A stretch of 34,694 nucleotides of DNA from Clostridium sp. OF03-18AA (GCF_003478035.1 NZ_QUEP01000024.1:1-34694); one strand, 5' to 3'; positions 14,905-22,349 are shown, numbered from the stretch's first letter. Notes: a model not told the origin generated them from the letters alone. Translations and numbers: made by a program.

Positions 14905-15086
14905 AATACGCTGGAATGCCCTTTGGAATGTGGGCGCTGTTTGCCGGTTCCTTTCAAAAGCAGCTGACCGCGGTGCTGGGCTATGATGCAGACACTGCAA
15001 AAGCCATACAAGGATTCAAAACTGCGTGTGGGATGTCCGGCGATTTATCTTGCTCACTAACTTGGTCACTGACTAAGTTTTTCTGA
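14901..15086 (+). pseudogene. Second ATC-hydrolase-like protein, truncated
   Basis: This frame begins MKYAGMPFGMWALFAGSFQK and continues with TAVLGYDADTAKAI, the standard N-terminus of the larger ATC-hydrolase subfamily (about 220 aa). After about 38 codons the homology ends and unrelated codons (MSGDLSCSLTWSLTKFF) lead to a stop. The start overlaps the preceding stop (ATGA), so the operon was originally longer. The break lies just before the terminator-bearing repeat at 15114. The ORF is probably non-functional. Confidence 0.65.
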
Positions 15087-15113
15087 CTACCAGTTTACAG
15101 AAAACAGAATAGA

Positions 15114-15187
15114 ATCGTCTTCGATGCCTCGTTGGGAAACCAACGGGGTATTTTTTGCTCTGAATCAGACGATACATAGCACGGGAA
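15114..15187 (+). repeat. Dispersed repeat copy 1, with intrinsic terminator
   Basis: It contains CCTCGTTGG - GAAA - CCAACGGGG (15127-15148) followed by TATTTTTT, a strong terminator. The surrounding sequence from ATCGTCTTCGATG to TAGCAC is shared with 20896-20970 and, more loosely, with 34172-34243. This copy closes the truncated methyltransferase operon. Confidence 0.7.
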
Positions 15188-15190
15188 GGG

Positions 15191-15628
15191 TTAGCTATGC
15201 GCGTTTTCATATGCTTTTTGGATTCCCTCCGGCAAGTGGTCGGGAATCAGTGCCTTTAGTCTGTCCTCGCTGCCGTCTTGGATTGCCTGCTCATAATACC
15301 AGCACTTGAATTTCAGCATATCCAGCGTCCGGTTCATCTGCTCAAGCTCTGCTTCCATGTGCACCCGTTGCGCCTCAAACATCGCCTTTCGTTGCGAGTA
15401 GGTGGACGGCCCTTCTACACACCAATCCATGAATTGCCGGATGTCCTTGATCTCCATGCCGGCCTTTTTCAGACATTCAATGACCCGGAGTGCTTCAATC
15501 TCCGTGTCACCGAATTTGCGGATGCCGGATACTCGTTCCATGTTCGGAAACAGCCCCTGCCTATCATAATAGCGCAGCGTGGAGATAGGCAATCCGAACA
15601 TCTCTGCCACCTGTCCAATTGAATACAT
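15191..15628 (-). CDS. MerR-family transcriptional regulator
   Basis: This protein of about 145 residues begins MYSIGQVAEMFGLPISTLRY with an N-terminal winged helix, followed by YDRQGLFP and VSGIRKF-type wing residues. A long coiled-coil dimerisation helix (FEAQRVHMEAELEQMNRTLD) comes next and then a short C-terminal part ending KAYENAHS. The start at 15628 is preceded by GGAGGGAG; an in-frame ATG at 15652 would be too close to the divergent promoter. No metal-binding cysteine cluster is visible, so it is of the small-molecule sensing TipA/BmrR-like or aldehyde-sensing sort. It is divergent from the FMN reductase operon, its likely target. Confidence 0.85.
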   Translation of the reverse strand: MYSIGQVAEMFGLPISTLRYYDRQGLFPNMERVSGIRKFGDTEIEALRVIECLKKAGMEIKDIRQFMDWCVEGPSTYSQRKAMFEAQRVHMEAELEQMNRTLDMLKFKCWYYEQAIQDGSEDRLKALIPDHLPEGIQKAYENAHS

Positions 15629-15659
15629 AAATCTCCCTCCAAAAATCTTCAAAAATATC

Positions 15660-15690
15660 TTGACCTAAAGTTAGGTTTAGGTGATACCAT
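15660..15690 (+). promoter_or_regulatory. MerR-controlled promoter with 19-bp spacer
   Basis: TTGACC (15660-15665) and TACCAT (15685-15690) are separated by 19 bp, the over-long spacing typical of MerR-activated promoters. The spacer holds the dyad ACCTAAA-GTTAGG-TTTAGGT (15663-15682). It lies between the divergent merR gene and the reductase gene. Confidence 0.75.
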
Positions 15691-15733
15691 GAGAATACCA
15701 CAGAGAATATCAAAACGCAAGGAGTGTTCTACG

Positions 15734-16273
15734 ATGAATAAAAAGGTACTAATCATTTCCTCAAGTCCCCGTAAGGGCGGCAACTCCGAAACGCTGGCGG
15801 CAGCGTTTGCCAAGGGCGCACGGGAGGCGGGCCATCAGGTAGAAACTGTGTATCTGCGAGAAAAGCAGGTTGGCTTCTGCAAGGGCTGTCTTGCTTGTCT
15901 GAAGTTGGGGCACTGCGTCATCCAGGACGATGCCGTGGAAATTGCCGCCAAAATGCACGATGCAAATGTGCTGGTGTTCGCAACGCCCGTCTACTATTAC
16001 TGCGTCAGCGGTCAGCTCAAGACTATGCTGGACCGTGCCAACCCATTGTTCGATACGGACTACGCCTTTACGAAAACCTACTTGCTGGCAACAGCGGCAG
16101 AGGACGCACAGGAGACTTTTGCGGGCACAGAGAAAGCCGTGCAGGGCTGGGTAGACTGCTTCCCACGCTGTGCGCTGGTGGGCACAGTGTTTGCAGGCGG
16201 TGTGAACGGCGCGGGTGAGATCGCCGGACATCCTGCACTGGAGCAAGCTTATCAGATGGGCAAGGAGGTGTGA
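15734..16273 (+). CDS. NADPH-dependent FMN reductase / flavodoxin-fold protein
   Basis: This 179-aa protein has the phosphate-binding start MNKKVLIISSSPRKGGNSET (SSPRxxGNS), GFCKGCLAC near residue 48 and the flavin-loop motif FATPVYYYCVSGQLKTMLDR. These are typical of iron-sulfur-flavoprotein/NAD(P)H quinone-reductase relatives. I take ATG at 15734, with AAGGAG at 15719; a longer in-frame start at 15689 would lie inside the -10 element. It is the first gene of a three-gene operon that ends at 18015. It probably reduces a quinone, nitro compound or similar electrophile for the MerR regulon. Confidence 0.85.
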   Translation: MNKKVLIISSSPRKGGNSETLAAAFAKGAREAGHQVETVYLREKQVGFCKGCLACLKLGHCVIQDDAVEIAAKMHDANVLVFATPVYYYCVSGQLKTMLDRANPLFDTDYAFTKTYLLATAAEDAQETFAGTEKAVQGWVDCFPRCALVGTVFAGGVNGAGEIAGHPALEQAYQMGKEV

Positions 16274-16276
16274 GCC

Positions 16277-17041
16277 ATGGCAGTTAAACAAACGGCAGGC
16301 AGAGAGGCTCTGGGGGAATTCGCTCCCAAATTTGCGGAATTGAATGATGATGTGCTGTTCGGGCAGGTGTGGAACCGGGAAGACAAGCTTTCCCTGCGGG
16401 ACCGCAGCATTGTAACAGTGGTGGCGCTGCTGGCGCAGGGGCTGACGGATTCGTCCTTTCAGTACCATCTGACAACTGCAAAGAATAACGGCGTGACGAA
16501 AACGGAAATTGCGGAGATCCTGACTCATGCGGCATTTTATGCAGGCTGGCCCAAGGCATGGGCTGCCTTCCGTATGGCAAAGGAGGTATGGGCGGAGGAC
16601 GATGCTGCCGACGCAAAAGCCAAGCATCAGAATGAAATGGTCTTTCCCATCGGCGCATCCAATGATGACTTTGCGAAATATTTTATTGGACAAAGCTATC
16701 TCGCACCTCTTTCTACGCAGCAGGTCGGTATTTACAATGTGACCTTTGAACCCGGCTGCCGTAACAATTGGCACATTCATCACGCCAAAAGCGGCGGCGG
16801 ACAGATTCTCGTCTGCGTAGCCGGGCATGGTTACTATCAGGAATGGGGCAAACCGGCACAGGAGCTGCACCCTGGCGATGTAGTAAATATCCCTGTGGGA
16901 GTCAAGCACTGGCACGGTGCTGCGCCGGATAGCTGGTTCTCTCATCTGGCGGTAGAGGTTCCGGGGGATGAAACCTCCAATGAATGGTTGGAAGCCGTGG
17001 ACAACACAGCATATTTTAAGGCAACAGGCAAGGAGGTCTGA
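16277..17041 (+). CDS. Carboxymuconolactone decarboxylase-cupin fusion protein
   Basis: This 254-aa protein has two domains. Residues 1-110 resemble the carboxymuconolactone-decarboxylase/AhpD fold: RDRSIVTVVALLAQG, then EIAEILTHAAFYAGWPKAWA. There is no CxxC pair, so a peroxidase role like AhpD is unlikely. Residues 120-250 form a cupin: WHIHHAKSGGGQILVCVAGH, PGDVVNIPVGVKHWHGA, with His residues fit to bind a metal. It lies 3 bp after the reductase gene. The same fusion is common beside flavodoxin-type reductases in Firmicutes. The reaction is undefined. Confidence 0.85.
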   Translation: MAVKQTAGREALGEFAPKFAELNDDVLFGQVWNREDKLSLRDRSIVTVVALLAQGLTDSSFQYHLTTAKNNGVTKTEIAEILTHAAFYAGWPKAWAAFRMAKEVWAEDDAADAKAKHQNEMVFPIGASNDDFAKYFIGQSYLAPLSTQQVGIYNVTFEPGCRNNWHIHHAKSGGGQILVCVAGHGYYQEWGKPAQELHPGDVVNIPVGVKHWHGAAPDSWFSHLAVEVPGDETSNEWLEAVDNTAYFKATGKEV

Positions 17042-17043
17042 AT

Positions 17044-18015
17044 ATGGAAAAACTGAATCTGACACAGGAATGGGACAAGGTGTTCCCGAAAAGCGACAAG
17101 GTGGATCACAAGAAAGTAACCTTTCATAACCGCTACGGCATCACCCTGGCGGCGGATATGTACACGCCGAGAGGCGCAGAGGGCAAGCTGCCCGCCATTG
17201 CCGTCAGCGGTCCGTTCGGTGCGGTAAAGGAGCAGTCCTCCGGTCTGTATGCGCAGAAAATGGCAGAGCTTGGCTTCTTGACGATTGCCTTCGATCCGTC
17301 CTACACCGGCGAGAGCAGCGGTACACCCCGCTATGTCGCTTCGCCGGACATCAACACCGAGGATTTCTGCGCAGCGGTAGACTTCCTTTCCGTGCAGGAA
17401 AATGTTGACCCGGAGCGCATCGGTATCATCGGTATCTGCGGCTGGGGCGGCATGGCGCTCAATGCCGCAGCCATTGACACCCGCATCAAAGCTACCGCGG
17501 CTATGACCATGTACGACATGACCCGTGTAACGGCCAACGGATATTTTGATGCGGAGGATTCTGAGCAGGCACGCTTTGAGAAGAAAAAAGCCATGAATGC
17601 ACAGCGCATCGAGGATTATAAAAGCGGAAGCTATGCGCTGGCAGGCGGTGTGGTCGATCCGCTGCCGGAGGACGCACCGCAGTTTGTAAAGGACTATTAT
17701 GCCTACTACAAAACGCCACGTGGCTATCACTCCCGCAGCCTAAACTCCAACGGCGGTTGGAATGTGACTTCCTCGCTGTCGTTCCTGAATATGCCGATCT
17801 TGCAATACAGCAGCGAAATCCGCTCTGCCGTGCTGCTGGTACACGGGGAAAAGGCGCACTCCCGCTATTTCAGCGAAACAGCATACAGCAAGCTGACCGG
17901 CGATAACAAGGAATTGCTCATCATACCCGGTGCAAACCACACTGACTTTTACGATCAGATGGACATCATTCCGTTTGAAAAGCTCAACGCATTCTTTACG
18001 GAGTATTTGAGATAA
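17044..18015 (+). CDS. Alpha/beta hydrolase (dienelactone-hydrolase-like elbow)
   Basis: This 323-aa protein shows VTFHNRYGITLAADMYTPRG as N-terminal strand, AFDPSYTGESSG after the first helix, and a nucleophile elbow GIIGICGWGGMALNAAA, which is G-x-C-x-G with cysteine in place of serine. The C-terminus carries LIIPGANHTDFYD with the catalytic histidine. Cysteine nucleophiles are known in dienelactone hydrolase. The start is 2 bp after the previous stop, so it is the third gene of the MerR operon. It is probably part of detoxification or catabolism with the reductase and cupin. The role of this Cys is inferred only from its position. Confidence 0.82.
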   Translation: MEKLNLTQEWDKVFPKSDKVDHKKVTFHNRYGITLAADMYTPRGAEGKLPAIAVSGPFGAVKEQSSGLYAQKMAELGFLTIAFDPSYTGESSGTPRYVASPDINTEDFCAAVDFLSVQENVDPERIGIIGICGWGGMALNAAAIDTRIKATAAMTMYDMTRVTANGYFDAEDSEQARFEKKKAMNAQRIEDYKSGSYALAGGVVDPLPEDAPQFVKDYYAYYKTPRGYHSRSLNSNGGWNVTSSLSFLNMPILQYSSEIRSAVLLVHGEKAHSRYFSETAYSKLTGDNKELLIIPGANHTDFYDQMDIIPFEKLNAFFTEYLR

Positions 18016-18016
18016 A

Positions 18017-18112
18017 GCGGCATATTATGTGTTTTTGCGTAAGCATCTGGAGGAAGGTGTATATCAGGTTTCTGCTGTTTCTGCATCGGATGTACTGAAA
18101 CGAAATATTTAA
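18017..18112 (+). pseudogene. Unidentified C-terminal scrap
   Basis: An open stretch reads AAYYVFLRKHLEEGVYQVSA and ends SDVLKRNI before TAA. It has no start and no ribosome site, and begins at the stop of the alpha/beta hydrolase in another frame. It is probably a deletion relic. Confidence 0.3.
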
Positions 18113-18240
18113 GCCATTGAAGTCTTGTGCCTTGGTGTGTAGGGCTTGATCAGCTTGTAACGAATATTAAGCTGCTCTAAGCTGTTTTCTAAGAGCGTTG
18201 GCTTGGAACTTTTTAGTACCAAAGTTCGGGAAATCGTCTT
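18109..18240 (-). pseudogene. Transposase (rve/IS481-like) C-terminal relic
   Basis: The minus strand reads LENSLEQLNIRYKLIKPYTP then RHKTSMA. Integrase-core transposases of the IS481/IS3 type read ...L-x-x-LGI-x-H-x-x-I-x-PYTPRHNGKVERSH here, so the match stops exactly at PRH. Only about 40 residues survive. No terminal inverted repeats were found around it. Confidence 0.5.
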
Positions 18241-18292
18241 GACGATGTGCAGCTTGCATAGTATTATAAAGGTGTTTGAATATTGAAACCCT

Positions 18293-18310
18293 CTCCACCA
18301 CCGGGTGGAG
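18293..18310 (+). other. Leader hairpin 1 before the aminotransferase
   Basis: CTCCACC (18293-18299) pairs with GGTGGAG (18304-18310) across a 4-nt loop. It lies 3 bp before the large hairpin below. Confidence 0.5.
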
Positions 18311-18313
18311 GCC

Positions 18314-18396
18314 AAAGGGCACACAGAGTTTTTCCGTAGGTACGGCATGGTTCACCATGTTATAAGGAAAAGCTCTGTGTGCCCTTTTCTTTTTTA
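18314..18396 (+). terminator. Long leader hairpin with T-run, possible attenuator
   Basis: AAAGGGCACACAGAG (18314-18328) pairs perfectly with 18373-18387. The stem extends through TTTTTCC/GGAAAAG to 22 bp with one G-T pair. The 30-nt apical part contains a second hairpin (CATGG-TTCA-CCATG, 18346-18359). A run of TTTTCTTTTTT follows. It ends 30 bp before the aminotransferase start, so it either terminates upstream transcripts or attenuates the downstream operon. Confidence 0.7.
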
Positions 18397-18425
18397 TCAT
18401 GTACCATTACAAGGAGGAAAAAGCA

Positions 18426-19553
18426 ATGAAAATCAAGCCGTTTGCCGTAGAAGAATGGATGAACGCCTGGGAGGTCGGTGCAAAGTATAACATCGCTGAA
18501 ACATGTGTGGACTCCATCAGTATGAACGAGCTATTCGAGCTGACAGGGGAAGATAAGACGGAATTTTTGAATCGCTTGTGCGCACGCCGTCTGAGCTATG
18601 GCGATATTGAGGGTTTGCCAGAATTCCGTAAAGGTGTCTGCGGCCTTTACAAAACGCTGAACATTGAAAATATTGTGCCGACCCATGGGGCATCCGGAGC
18701 AAACCATCATGTATTCTATTCGCTGATCTCTCCCGGTGATCGTGTAGTGAGCATCATGCCGACATATCAGCAGCTTTATTCCATCCCGGAATCCTATGGA
18801 GCAGATGTTCAGATCCTTCATCTGAGTAAGGAAAACAATTATTTGCCGGACTTAGAAAAACTGCGCCGTTTGGTGACACCTAAAACAAAAATGATCTGCA
18901 TCAATAACCCTAACAATCCTACGGGTGCGCTGATGTCTGAGCAGATGCTCCGGGAGATTGTGGAGATTGCGCGTTCCGCAGATGCCTGGATTTTGTGCGA
19001 TGAAGTCTATCGTCACCTTTCACAGGAAGATGGCTGGTGTTCTTCCATTGTGGATCTGTATGAAAAGGGCATTTCGGTGAGCAGTATGTCAAAGGTTTTT
19101 TCTCTGGCTGGTCTTCGGCTTGGCTGGATTGCAACGCACGATATGAGCGTTGTAAAGAGCTGCCTTTCTCATCGGGATTATAATCTTGTGAGCTGCGGTG
19201 TATTCGATGAAATGCTGGCAGCAGCTGCGCTGAAGCACCGCGATAAGCTGCTGGAACGCAGCCGAAAGATCGTCCGGGAGAATTTGCAGATTCTGGACGA
19301 TTGGGTCGGCAGCGAACCGCACGTCAGCTATGTAAAGCCGAAAGCCGGCACTACGGCATTGGTTTATTATGATCTGGACATTTCTTCCTACGAATTCTGC
19401 GAAGAAATGTACAAGAAGACCGGCGCGTTTGTGACTCCCGGTGACTGCTTTGAAGTGCCGCACAGTATGCGCATCGGTTATGCCTACGGAAAGCAGGATC
19501 TGATCGATGGCCTCAAGGCCATCAGCGAGTATATTGCAATGAAAACCCGGTAA
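18426..19553 (+). CDS. PLP-dependent class I/II aminotransferase
   Basis: This is a protein of about 375 residues. Fold-type I landmarks are NPNNPTG at 161-167, CDEVY at 191-195 and the PLP lysine K223 in SSMSKVFSLAGLRLGW. THGASGANHHVFYSLISPGD near 86-105 holds the cofactor-phosphate loop, and SMRIGYAYG near the end has the substrate-carboxylate arginine. I use ATG at 18426, with AAGGAGG at 18410-18416. It is followed 17 bp later by an ornithine-cyclodeaminase-family gene, so the two likely act on the same amino acid or imine. Similar enzymes in this branch include capreomycidine-synthase-like and asparagine/arginine-type transaminases; the substrate cannot be fixed. Confidence 0.88.
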   Translation: MKIKPFAVEEWMNAWEVGAKYNIAETCVDSISMNELFELTGEDKTEFLNRLCARRLSYGDIEGLPEFRKGVCGLYKTLNIENIVPTHGASGANHHVFYSLISPGDRVVSIMPTYQQLYSIPESYGADVQILHLSKENNYLPDLEKLRRLVTPKTKMICINNPNNPTGALMSEQMLREIVEIARSADAWILCDEVYRHLSQEDGWCSSIVDLYEKGISVSSMSKVFSLAGLRLGWIATHDMSVVKSCLSHRDYNLVSCGVFDEMLAAAALKHRDKLLERSRKIVRENLQILDDWVGSEPHVSYVKPKAGTTALVYYDLDISSYEFCEEMYKKTGAFVTPGDCFEVPHSMRIGYAYGKQDLIDGLKAISEYIAMKTR

Positions 19554-19570
19554 AAGAAAGGAGAACCCCG

Positions 19571-20554
19571 ATGAATATTCCCTATATTTCCGCAGAAGAA
19601 GTTCGAAAAAATCTTTCGATGGAAGATGCGATCCAATGCACAGAGAATGTTTATAAGCTGAAAAGTCAAGATAAAACCGTTGTATGGCCTACCATTTTCT
19701 ATGAATTCGACCCTGGCCATGCAGATATGGATATTAAATCCGGTTATCTGCCGGAACAGCATATTTTCGGCCACAAGACGGTTGCGTTCATGGAAGCAAA
19801 TGTGCAAAAAGGCCTGCCGGATCTTGTGGGTCTGATTGCCGTGTTCAGCTCGGAAACCGGTATGCCGCTTGGCCTTGTGGACGGTTCCTCTGTGACCGGA
19901 ATGCGCACTGGTGCGGCAGGAGCTATTGGTGCAAAATATCTGGCAAGAAAGAATTCCCAGAACGCTTTGATCGTCGGCACCGGCAATCAGGCACCTTTCC
20001 AGATTGCTGCGTTGCTGAAGGTGTTTCCCACGCTGGAAACGATCCGGATCGCCAATCCGCATAACGCAGGACATGCTGCTGCATTTGCGTCGAAGATTCG
20101 CGCAATGCTGCAAACCGACTTTGCAATTGAGGCAGCCCCGGTAACCTTCGAAGGAGTTTCTGATTTGAAAGAAGCCGTATCCGACAGCGACATTATCATC
20201 ACAATCACGCCTTCCCACACCCCGCTGATTCAAAAAGAATGGGTCAAACCCGGCACACATTTTTCCTGCATTGGTGCTGATATGGCGGGCAAAGAAGAAA
20301 TTGATTCCCAAATTTTTGAGGATGCCATTGTTTTTGTGGACGACCTCGAACACTGCAGGAACGCCGGAGAAATTGAGATTCCCTTGAAGCAGGGCACATT
20401 GTCTGAAGATCGAATCTGTGGAGAGCTTGGTGATCTCATTCTTGGAAAGGCTGCGGGTCGTAAAAGCGATACCGACATCACGGTGTTTGATTCTACTGGC
20501 ATGGCACTTTTGGATCTTGCCGTGGCAGATTTCCTGCTCAAGAAAAATATGTGA
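19571..20554 (+). CDS. Ornithine cyclodeaminase / mu-crystallin family enzyme
   Basis: This 327-aa protein has a substrate-arm residue at KSGYLPEQ, the family motif VTGMRTGAAGAIGAKYLAR at 108-126 (RTGA), and the nucleotide-binding loop VGTGNQAPFQI at 135-145. A late region reads DSTGMALLDLAVADFLL. Members include ornithine cyclodeaminase, alanine dehydrogenase and imine reductases; the Rossmann domain binds NAD(P). The AAAGGAGAACCCCG ribosome site fixes the start. It is co-directional with and 17 bp after the aminotransferase gene. A pathway that makes or reduces a cyclic imine from an amino acid is a reasonable reading but not proven. Confidence 0.88.
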   Translation: MNIPYISAEEVRKNLSMEDAIQCTENVYKLKSQDKTVVWPTIFYEFDPGHADMDIKSGYLPEQHIFGHKTVAFMEANVQKGLPDLVGLIAVFSSETGMPLGLVDGSSVTGMRTGAAGAIGAKYLARKNSQNALIVGTGNQAPFQIAALLKVFPTLETIRIANPHNAGHAAAFASKIRAMLQTDFAIEAAPVTFEGVSDLKEAVSDSDIIITITPSHTPLIQKEWVKPGTHFSCIGADMAGKEEIDSQIFEDAIVFVDDLEHCRNAGEIEIPLKQGTLSEDRICGELGDLILGKAAGRKSDTDITVFDSTGMALLDLAVADFLLKKNM

Positions 20555-20582
20555 GAATGGGAAGAAGATGGAGCAACCCTAG

Positions 20583-20896
20583 CAAAATAATGATCTTCTG
20601 ATTTTCAACAGAGAAGAAATGTTGGAAGAACGTGTTATCCGTTGCAGAAGTGCTAAACGATTCGAGGAGCGATACTTACGGAAAGGATTCGATGAGCATA
20701 TGATCAATTTAAGCGATCTGGAAAAAAACCAAGCGAATTTTGTAAAACAAATCTTCGGATGCATGATGTGAAGTCGTATGATTTTGTGAAGCAGTATTTC
20801 AGTAATCCTCAGCTCTTGGTGAAAGCCATAAAAGAGTATCGCAGAACAGCAAATATCCCCAAAGGAGAATACAGCTTGTCTGATTTGCTGAGATGA
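20583..20896 (+). pseudogene. Unidentified frameshifted gene tail
   Basis: The first frame reads NNDLLIFNREEMLEERVIRC, FEERYLRKGFDEHMINL and KNQANFVKQ to a stop at 20769. A second frame takes over at about 20745, reading NLRMHDVKSYDFVKQYFSNP, LLVKAIKEYRRTANIPKG and EYSLSDLLR, ending at 20896. Both have the same composition, so this looks like one coding tail of about 95 residues with a frameshift. The parent family is not recognised. It abuts repeat copy 2. Confidence 0.4.
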
Positions 20897-20970
20897 TCGT
20901 CTTTGATGCCTCGTTGGGAAACCAACGGGGTATTTTTTTGCCCCAATCCGGCTGCACAGAGCACTGAAAA
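20896..20970 (+). repeat. Dispersed repeat copy 2, with intrinsic terminator
   Basis: CCTCGTTGG - GAAA - CCAACGGGG (20909-20930) followed by TATTTTTTT is identical in the stem-loop to copy 1. Similarity continues on both sides (ATCGTCTTTGATG before, CACAGAGCAC after). The rest of 20971-21035 holds no gene. Confidence 0.7.
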
Positions 20971-21035
20971 AACCAAAGCGAACAGTAGGTAGTCCTACAA
21001 GCGGACAAACAAATGAGGGCGGGAAAAGCAGCCTA

Positions 21036-21064
21036 TTACACACCGACAGAGAATGTGGTATAAT
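21036..21064 (+). promoter_or_regulatory. Promoter of the acetyltransferase gene
   Basis: TTACAC (21036-21041), a 17-bp spacer and TATAAT (21059-21064) end 35 bp before the start codon. Confidence 0.6.
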
Positions 21065-21099
21065 CCTTGAGAAAACACTGTATGGAAAGGACAAACACG

Positions 21100-21693
21100 A
21101 TGAACGCTCTGGATATTATGAAACGCCCTGCCTCCTACGTCAGCGGCTATGAAAACACCCCCACGGAGGAACAGAACCGTGCAAGGCAACTGTGCTGGGA
21201 GTACAACCGCACCGCTCCCAACGAACAGGAAAAGCGGCGCAGCATCCTGCAGACCCTGCTGGGCACCTGCTCTCCCATGACCGGCATTCAGCCGGACTTC
21301 CACTGTGACTATGGTTTCAACATCCATACTCACGGCTTGGCGGTCATCAACTATAACTGTGTCATTCTGGATACCTCTCCGGTAAACATCGGAGCAGGTG
21401 CCTTTATTGCCCCCGGCGTATGCCTTGCCTGCTCCGGTCATGCCATCGACCCGGAGCAGCGCAGCCACGGCATTGGCACCTCAGCACCTATTACGCTGGA
21501 GGAAAACGTCTGGATCGGTGCAAATTCCACCGTCTGCGGCGGCGTTACCATCGGGGCAGGCTCGGTTATCGGGGCGGGAAGCGTCGTCACCCATGACATT
21601 CCCGCCGGTGTCATCGCTGCAGGGGTGCCCTGCAAGGTGATCCGCCCCATTACCGAAAAAGATAAGTTCAAGCCGGAGGATATTCTGTTCTGA
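21100..21693 (+). CDS. Sugar O-acetyltransferase (maltose/galactoside acetyltransferase type)
   Basis: This 197-aa protein has the Maa/LacA N-terminal MNALDIMKRPASYVSGYENT, then the left-handed beta-helix built from hexapeptide repeats. Landmarks are FHCDYGFNIHTHGLAVINYN, VNIGAGAFIAPGV, the active-site histidine region CSGHAIDPEQR, ENVWIGANSTVCGGVTIGAG and GSVIGAGSVVTHDIPAGV. It transfers acetyl from acetyl-CoA to a sugar hydroxyl. The start at 21100 fits the AAAGGA site and the promoter; an in-frame upstream codon at 21067 would lie next to the -10. Length is normal. It is monocistronic by spacing. Confidence 0.9.
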   Translation: MNALDIMKRPASYVSGYENTPTEEQNRARQLCWEYNRTAPNEQEKRRSILQTLLGTCSPMTGIQPDFHCDYGFNIHTHGLAVINYNCVILDTSPVNIGAGAFIAPGVCLACSGHAIDPEQRSHGIGTSAPITLEENVWIGANSTVCGGVTIGAGSVIGAGSVVTHDIPAGVIAAGVPCKVIRPITEKDKFKPEDILF

Positions 21694-21830
21694 GAAATTC
21701 AGATCGGAAACGCTGAAAAAACATACGCACAAGCTCTCCGGGGACATTTTTTGTTTTTCGCCATGCTTTTCTGCGGGGAGAAGGCATGGTATACTGGGAA
21801 CGACAATTCGGAATTTGAGGAGGTGTTCAT

Positions 21831-22331
21831 ATGAAGAGAGCATTGCTTTTTATTTTCATGACGGTTTGTGTATTAGGAATGTCCGCCTGCAGCAGCAAAG
21901 ACGCCATGCCAGAAACATCAGATTCTGCCAGCAATCCGGTTCAGAATACAGATATCAGTAATCTGAATGGAGGAAAAATCTGGTCTGAACAAGATATTGT
22001 GTCGATGTTCTCTCTTGTGCAAGAAACAGATTGGGAATACATAGACTGTGTTTTAATTCCAGATCATGCTAGTGACCGTGTTGGTGCAGTACTCTTCCGG
22101 AACGATAAGGAGCAAACAAGCAATGTTGCGTTCTTTGATGCAGACGGATACTTTCAACAGTATGGCACATATGCAAGAATGTCTGACGAACCTGATTTTC
22201 AGTATCTCGGAGGTGGTGCGGTAACATTTAAGCTGGAAACAGAAGATGGTATAATCTATAACTACACGATCACAATCTCGATCGATGACAGTAATGTGAA
22301 TTTTAAAGCGGAAGATGATTTGCCAAAATAA
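21831..22331 (+). CDS. Small lipoprotein of unknown function
   Basis: This 166-aa protein has a lipoprotein signal: basic start, hydrophobic LLFIFMTVCVLGM, then lipobox MSAC with Cys20. The mature part begins with a Ser/Asp-rich linker and carries a short beta-rich domain (VGAVLFRNDKEQTSNVAFFD, FQYLGGGAVTFKLE). The ribosome site GAGGAGG is well placed. It is convergent with the TlpA-like gene, with 18 bp between stops. No enzymatic motif is visible. Confidence 0.8.
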   Translation: MKRALLFIFMTVCVLGMSACSSKDAMPETSDSASNPVQNTDISNLNGGKIWSEQDIVSMFSLVQETDWEYIDCVLIPDHASDRVGAVLFRNDKEQTSNVAFFDADGYFQQYGTYARMSDEPDFQYLGGGAVTFKLETEDGIIYNYTITISIDDSNVNFKAEDDLPK

Positions 22332-22349
22332 ATTTTTATATGTAGACCT

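Noticed and set aside
13855..15000. 381-codon minus-strand frame opposite the ketopantoate-reductase-like gene
   Set aside because: Antisense shadow of a GC-rich gene; no domain pattern and no ribosome site.
15761..17065. 434-codon minus-strand frame opposite the FMN reductase and cupin genes
   Set aside because: Antisense to two recognised proteins; composition typical of a reverse-complement frame.
19484..20353. 289-codon minus-strand frame opposite the ornithine-cyclodeaminase gene
   Set aside because: Antisense to a clear Rossmann-fold enzyme; no motifs of its own.
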